7,828 nucleotides of DNA from a bacterium ADurb.Bin374 (GTDB lineage: Bacteria; Riflebacteria; Ozemobacteria; Ozemobacterales; Ozemobacteraceae): NCBI GenBank assembly GCA_002068715.1, contig MWAR01000015.1, positions 1 to 7,828 on the forward strand, written 5' to 3'. Of this stretch, positions 1 to 2,998 are shown one piece after another. Made by a program: the position numbers and the translations under genes. Position 1 is the stretch's first letter. The number at the start of each line of letters is the position of its first letter. Below the pieces are notes generated by a model. The model saw nothing but the letters and a program-made list of their open reading frames with translations, ran no database searches and was not told the origin of the DNA.

Positions 1-601
1 CAGGGCGGCGGCGGCGGTGGAGCGCATCAGGGCGGACGCGGCGAAGATGGCCGGCGCGCTTGTCGGCAAGGCGATGGCGGACGGGGCGGACATGGCGGCC
101 GTCATGAGGGCGGCGGGCATGGACGGCTGGCGGAACGGATCGGCCGGCAAGGACAACGCCGGGATCGCCCGGCGCAGGCGGAAGTTCCCCAACGGCAGGG
201 CGGCGGTCGGCGCGGACGGGAGGATGGTCGCCGCGGCGGAGAGGGGCGCGCCGGCGCTCACGTCGGCCTCGACGGTGAACAGGGACAGGCAGTACGGGGA
301 GACGTGGGAGGGCTGGGCGGGCACGGAGCTGCGCAAGCAGGGGCTGAAGATGCGGCATGTGGCCAAGGGGCTCGGCATGTCGCCGGAGGACGCGTGGCGG
401 TGCATCAGCGGCTTCGCGAAGCACTGGCGGCGCGAGGCTCTGGCCGGGAGGGCGTTTCCGGGGCCGAAAGAGGGCTGGGCGGACAGGCTGGAGGCGGCGC
501 GCGCGCTGGCCATGAACATCGGGGTGAAGGGCCGGAGGGTGGTGCTCAACGGATCGGGCGACTGCGGTTTGGGAACGGAAGAGAAAGAAGGCGGAGAATG
601 A
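1..601 (+). CDS. Hypothetical HTH-like phage protein, 5' end outside the window
   Basis: I do not recognise the family. The frame is open to the left edge (an Ala-rich run precedes a possible GTG at 17), so the gene probably starts upstream and only its last 200 or so residues are visible. The N-terminal visible part is rich in Ala, Met and Gly. An Arg-rich stretch (RRRRKF) lies near residue 52 counted from the GTG. The later segment around LRKQGLKMRHVAKGLGMSPE, followed by a tryptophan-containing basic helix, reads like a helix-turn-helix, which suggests DNA binding; this is pattern recognition only. The stop overlaps the next start as ATGA, so the two are probably translationally coupled. 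Base composition is strongly GC-rich like the next three genes. It might be a packaging or regulatory protein, but no function can be assigned. Confidence 0.6.
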   Translation, partial: RAAAAVERIRADAAKMAGALVGKAMADGADMAAVMRAAGMDGWRNGSAGKDNAGIARRRRKFPNGRAAVGADGRMVAAAERGAPALTSASTVNRDRQYGETWEGWAGTELRKQGLKMRHVAKGLGMSPEDAWRCISGFAKHWRREALAGRAFPGPKEGWADRLEAARALAMNIGVKGRRVVLNGSGDCGLGTEEKEGGE

Positions 602-1401
602 TCGCTGAAACAGACATCCAGACAGAAGCGGGTGGCGAAGCAGGCAGCGAAGCGGGTAGCGTAGCGGAGAAGCCTCTTGTGACAGTTGTGACAGATTCTT
701 GTGACACTCTCGAGAAGGATTTGCTCGCTTCCGCGCTCGAAAACAGGGAAAAAGAGGCGAAAAACGAGTCCCTTGTGACGGTTGTGACAGATTCTTGTGA
801 CACTTTCAAGGGCTCCATGAAGGAAGGCGAGTCGCGCTTCGGCATCACCTGCACGGGCGCCCCGGTCGGGCGGAGCCACTGGCTTGCCGACTCATCCGTG
901 TGCGGCGACATGGTCATGGCCCTGCCGTCGTCGGTGCTTATAGCGGGCAGGACGAAGGAGGCCGGAGGCGTGGCGGTGGACGTTGCCATGTTCCTCGACG
1001 CTATCGTGGAGGGCGCGGCCAAGCTGGAAGGCCTTGCCGGGGTGGCGGAGGCCGCGAGCCTGCCGTCCTGGGCGGTCAGCCGGCTGTTCGGGACGTTCCC
1101 CGTTCTCATGTCGGTATACCACGAGGCGATAGATCAGGCGGTGCTCACGGTCGAGGCCGCGGCGATGAAAGCGGCGATCGGCATGCGCGTCACGACCTCC
1201 CGCAAGTTCCGGAAAAGCAGGGTGACCCCGGAAGGCAGGAGCGAGGACGAGGTGGAGGAGTCCTCGGAGAAGTACTTCCCTCCGGACGCCGCGCTGTCCA
1301 AGACGATCCTCACGTCGCGCATGCGCGGGCGGTACAAGGACGAGGGCGGCCTGAAGCAGGCCATCCAGATCAACATTTCGGGCGCGGAGGCGAACTTATG
1401 A
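598..1401 (+). CDS. Probable terminase small subunit (TerS-like), 267 aa
   Basis: The ATG at 598 overlaps the previous stop (ATGA) and follows a purine-rich GGCGGAG. The frame is open further upstream to 304, but that part overlaps the preceding gene and is a shadow. Residues 1-75 are a low-complexity tail with EAGG/EAGS/EAGS units and the peptide VTVVTDSCDT present twice, 32 residues apart. The C-terminal part resembles phage small terminase subunits: an HTH-like region around residues 140-175, an alpha-helical segment with AAAMKAAIGMRV, a charged variable linker, then EKYFPPDAALSKTILTSRM and RYKDEG. This matches the usual TerS layout of a helix ending in A-x-G, then PPD followed by a conserved helix with L and R. 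TerS recognises the packaging site and loads TerL. Its gene is separated from terL by three small genes and a non-coding region. A different HTH protein is possible. Confidence 0.55.
   Translation: MIAETDIQTEAGGEAGSEAGSVAEKPLVTVVTDSCDTLEKDLLASALENREKEAKNESLVTVVTDSCDTFKGSMKEGESRFGITCTGAPVGRSHWLADSSVCGDMVMALPSSVLIAGRTKEAGGVAVDVAMFLDAIVEGAAKLEGLAGVAEAASLPSWAVSRLFGTFPVLMSVYHEAIDQAVLTVEAAAMKAAIGMRVTTSRKFRKSRVTPEGRSEDEVEESSEKYFPPDAALSKTILTSRMRGRYKDEGGLKQAIQINISGAEANL
625..660 (+). repeat. Three tandem 12-bp units encoding EAGG/EAGS/EAGS
   Basis: Three consecutive 12-base units (GAAGCGGGTGGC, GAAGCAGGCAGC, GAAGCGGGTAGC) differ at one or two positions. They are in frame in the TerS-like gene, so each adds four residues. 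A fourth, degraded copy may begin at 661 (GTAGCGGAG). Such in-frame minisatellites usually form flexible linkers and can change copy number by slippage. Confidence 0.75.
676..708 (+). repeat. 33-bp direct repeat, copy 1 (three TTGTGAC motifs)
   Basis: This copy matches the one at 772-804 at 32 of 33 positions; the difference is A684 against G780. Within it TTGTGAC occurs at 677, 686 and 699, spacings of 9 and 13 bp. It is AT-richer than the surrounding gene and encodes VTVVTDSCDT in frame. Repeated short motifs inside a small-terminase gene recall pac/TerS binding sites, which in several headful-packaging phages lie within or next to terS. Replication iterons are the main alternative. Confidence 0.8.
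772..804 (+). repeat. 33-bp direct repeat, copy 2 (three TTGTGAC motifs)
   Basis: Second copy, offset by exactly 96 bp (32 codons) from the first, so the reading frame and the encoded peptide are both kept. TTGTGAC occurs at 773, 782 and 795 with the same 9 and 13 bp spacings. The sequence between the copies is not repeated. Confidence 0.8.
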
Positions 1402-1973
1402 GAAACCTCCTCCTGTTTCTGCGGGAAATCCCGCTTCTGGTCTGGCTGGCGGCGGTGGCCGGGGCGTATTGGCTGTTCGGGCCGGAGATGCGGGCGGCGC
1501 GCCGGCTGAGGCGGCTCCGGAAGAAGGAACGCGCCGGTTGGGTCCGTTGGCGCGTCGATCTGGAAACGGGAAAGTACAGAAGGGTAGGTGAGCCGATGGG
1601 CGGCAAGTGGTCATGGGACGCGAACGCGGCGAGAAGGATGAACGGTTGCGGCAGCCCCGTGGACCGTCAGCCCGCCGTGCGCGACACCGACGGGCGCGTG
1701 CAGCCAGAGTGGAAGCGCCCCGCCATCCTGCCTCCCGACTTCAGGGCTCCGCCGGACGATCCGCAGAACCCGCACACCCATCCGGAGAACTTCCCGCCCC
1801 AGCGGATGTGGGCGGGCTACTTCGACGGCTGGCGAGATCCTGTCCGGTGCGAACGGCTGGACGGTGCCGTCCGGCGGGGCGAGTGCGTCATTCTCGGCTG
1901 CAAGGCCGGCACGTACAGGGTCGGCCAGATCCTTTCGCAGATGTTCGGAGCATTCAGGGAGAACGCGGAATGA
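1398..1973 (+). CDS. Hypothetical membrane-anchored protein, 191 aa
   Basis: The ATG at 1398 overlaps the previous stop (ATGA). The N-terminus, around residues 3-27, is a hydrophobic stretch (LLLFLREIPLLVWLAAVAGAYW) fit for one membrane helix. An Arg/Lys cluster (residues 32-44) follows, which by the positive-inside rule would keep the rest of the chain in the cytoplasm. The remainder is soluble, with proline-rich and tryptophan-bearing segments (for example PPDFRAPPDD and QRMWAGYFDGW) and a C-terminal part that looks folded (GECVILGCKAGTYRVGQIL). I do not recognise a family. Its place between the TerS candidate and terL does not fix a role. The frame is also open upstream of 1398, but that part lies over the TerS-like gene and is a shadow. 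Confidence 0.6.
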   Translation: MRNLLLFLREIPLLVWLAAVAGAYWLFGPEMRAARRLRRLRKKERAGWVRWRVDLETGKYRRVGEPMGGKWSWDANAARRMNGCGSPVDRQPAVRDTDGRVQPEWKRPAILPPDFRAPPDDPQNPHTHPENFPPQRMWAGYFDGWRDPVRCERLDGAVRRGECVILGCKAGTYRVGQILSQMFGAFRENAE

Positions 1974-2101
1974 AACTCGAGACCGTGCTGTTTGTAATGA
2001 TGGGCCTGCCGTTCGCGCTTTGGTTGGCGTGCGATGTTATAAACGGTCAGCGGCTTGTGCGAATGTGGTTCCAGCGCAGGCGCAAGAGGGCTCACAAATG
2101 A
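1970..2101 (+). CDS. Small single-pass membrane protein, 43 aa
   Basis: The ATG at 1970 overlaps the previous stop and follows GGGAGAACGCGGA, an acceptable Shine-Dalgarno region. Residues 5-23 or so (TVLFVMMGLPFALWLACDV) form one predicted transmembrane helix. The C-terminus is strongly basic (RRRKRAHK), so the tail should be cytoplasmic. The coupling on both sides (ATGA at each end) and the conserved hydrophobic/basic plan shared with the preceding protein make it a likely real gene despite its length. Size and topology alone would allow a small holin- or regulator-like membrane peptide, but nothing supports a specific role. Confidence 0.5.
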   Translation: MKLETVLFVMMGLPFALWLACDVINGQRLVRMWFQRRRKRAHK

Positions 2102-2355
2102 CACCCTACAACCCGATACAGGCGGTTCTCGACGACGAGGCATTCGAGGAGACGCTCAGGCGGTATTCCCTCATGACGCCGGAAGAGAAGCGCGCCCGGC
2201 TAATCAAAGTCGATCTGGCGGCGTCCAGAAGCGTCCCGGCGGACATAGAGGAGGGCGAGCGGTTTGATATCCTCGAATACCCCGACGACCTGCCCATAAT
2301 CCCCGCCTGCGGAAATGTCCTGCCGTCGCAAGCCGCCCTTCACACGCGCCGGTAA
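2098..2355 (+). CDS. Hypothetical small acidic protein, 85 aa
   Basis: The ATG at 2098 overlaps the preceding stop (ATGA), making this the last gene of the coupled block. The protein is soluble and acidic in its first two thirds: a likely helix with DDEAFEETLRRY, then a Pro-Glu-Glu-Lys turn, a second helix, and a short DILEYPDDLPIIP segment. It has no signal peptide, membrane helix or metal-binding motif. I do not recognise a family. After its TAA the composition changes sharply to the AT-rich non-coding region, so the upstream gene block ends here. Confidence 0.5.
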   Translation: MTPYNPIQAVLDDEAFEETLRRYSLMTPEEKRARLIKVDLAASRSVPADIEEGERFDILEYPDDLPIIPACGNVLPSQAALHTRR

Positions 2356-2511
2356 ACGGCAGTAATAAGTTCTGGTGTGGAACACCCTCAAGATCCATGA
2401 CGATTGGTCTGTATTCGCGTTCCGGCTTTCGATCAAAAAAGAGGGGTCAAAGATTTTGACACAATCCGCAACAATGAACGGGAACAATATAGGGAATAAA
2501 AACTGCTTAGC

Positions 2512-2609
2512 GTTATCAGGACCGATCTTTCGGAATACCGAAAGAACGAACCGTAAATTTCATTTACGTTTCGCTCTTTGTTCTTGGAGGAACACCGCTC
2601 ACTGATAAC
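2512..2609. other. Four-stem structured element (cruciform or structured RNA candidate)
   Basis: A closing stem GTTATCAG (2512-2519) / CTGATAAC (2602-2609) encloses three consecutive hairpins: TCTTTCGG/CCGAAAGA with an AATA loop (2526-2545, 8 of 8 pairs); a 12-bp stem with one mismatch and a TTC loop (2547-2573, 11 of 12 pairs); and a shorter TGTTC/GAACA stem (2579-2594) that contains GGAGG. Only one base separates the first two hairpins. The pairing would hold on either strand, so it could be single-strand DNA structure, a transcribed RNA or a protein-binding site. It does not match tRNA geometry or an integron attC site. Function is unknown. Confidence 0.5.
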
Positions 2610-2716
2610 AGGCTCTATGAATCAACAATAAAGAACCAATAAAGGCTATCCGACACACTCCCCCAGCCGCCTCTCCAATTAAAGCATATTATAGGACAAA
2701 AATCAAACAACTATTT

Positions 2717-2734
2717 CATTACAAGTTTGTAATG
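2717..2734. promoter_or_regulatory. Operator-like palindrome, site 1 (CATTACA-N4-TGTAATG)
   Basis: CATTACAAGTTTGTAATG is an 18-bp inverted repeat with 8-bp arms around a 2-bp centre. The same CATTACA-N4-TGTAATG arrangement recurs at 2892-2911. Symmetry, size and repetition upstream of a gene are typical of a dimeric repressor or activator site. No regulator gene is visible in the window. Confidence 0.6.
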
Positions 2735-2824
2735 ATTCATAAATGCCTTACATTAGGCCATTTGTGACTATAAATGACTATTTACAGGGCTGTCTTTTCT
2801 GGCTGAACATGGCTTTTTTCAGAC

Positions 2825-2840
2825 GTTAGCCTTGGCTAAC
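2825..2840. promoter_or_regulatory. Palindrome GTTAGCC-TT-GGCTAAC
   Basis: This is a perfect 7-bp inverted repeat with a 2-bp centre. The centre is too small for a stable hairpin loop, so a protein-binding site is more likely than a terminator. It differs from the CATTACA/TGTAATG family and lies between the two copies of that motif. Confidence 0.35.
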
Positions 2841-2891
2841 TTCGCAAGTGGTTGCCCGGCAAGGCGTTACTTCTAAATCGACATCCGTTTT

Positions 2892-2911
2892 ACATTACAA
2901 ATCTGTAATGT
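2892..2911. promoter_or_regulatory. Operator-like palindrome, site 2 (CATTACA-N4-TGTAATG)
   Basis: ACATTACAAATCTGTAATGT has 8-bp arms around a 4-bp centre and the same core half-sites as the site at 2717-2734. The centres of the two sites are 176 bp apart. The right half-site is the first member of the phased TGTAAT series that runs to 2952. Confidence 0.6.
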
Positions 2912-2952
2912 TGGTGTAATACTCCTGTAATGTTGCGGCAATATTCTGTAAT
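2904..2952 (+). repeat. Helically phased TGTAAT half-sites (2904, 2915, 2926, 2947)
   Basis: TGTAAT occurs four times in the same orientation with spacings of 11, 11 and 21 bp, close to one, one and two turns of B-DNA. This places all copies on the same face of the helix, as expected for cooperative binding of one protein. The third copy contains an ATG (2930) in the terL frame, which argues that terL translation starts downstream of it. Confidence 0.6.
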
Positions 2953-2998
2953 TTTAGGCTTGCGCGCGGACAGCGTTTGTGAGATTCTCGGTTCTGTT

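Larger units (their letters stand above)
2356..2998. other. 643-bp non-coding, AT-richer control region upstream of terL
   Basis: No reading frame here has a convincing start, length or composition. The region is visibly poorer in GC than the genes on either side and is dense in symmetry: a short hairpin at 2374-2386 (GGTGT/ACACC), an inverted repeat at 2446-2460 (GTCAAA/TTTGAC), a four-stem fold at 2512-2609, two CATTACA-N4-TGTAATG palindromes, a tandem TGACTAT pair (2765 and 2775, 10 bp apart), a 16-bp palindrome at 2825-2840 and phased TGTAAT half-sites. It lies between a closed gene block and the packaging genes, where a phage would place late-gene control or a cis-acting DNA site. I cannot point to a promoter with two good hexamers at normal spacing. 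Confidence 0.7.

Noticed and set aside
304..597. A longer upstream start for the TerS-like gene
   Set aside because: This part overlaps the preceding HTH-like gene and is Gly/Arg-rich shadow sequence. The ATGA overlap at 598 is a better start.
546..1109. A 187-codon minus-strand frame opposite the TerS-like gene
   Set aside because: It has no recognisable motif, and its repeats are just the complement of the TTGTGAC clusters. Long antisense frames are common in GC-rich genes; unlike the HNH gene, nothing supports it.
900..1397. A longer upstream start for the 191-aa membrane protein
   Set aside because: It would overlap the TerS-like gene fully and bury the membrane helix. The sequence is Arg/Gly-rich shadow.
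2456..2493. TTGACA followed by AATATA as a promoter
   Set aside because: The -35 match is perfect, but the nearest -10-like hexamer is about 24 bp away, too far for a standard promoter. The TTGACA is also part of a local inverted repeat.
2375..2605. A 76-codon + strand frame in the non-coding region
   Set aside because: It runs through the hairpin element, has no ribosome site, and its peptide shows no coding signature.
2512..2609. tRNA or integron attC site
   Set aside because: There is no 7-base anticodon loop or T-loop, and the closing stem reads GTTATCAG...CTGATAAC rather than the attC order RYYYAAC...GTTRRRY.
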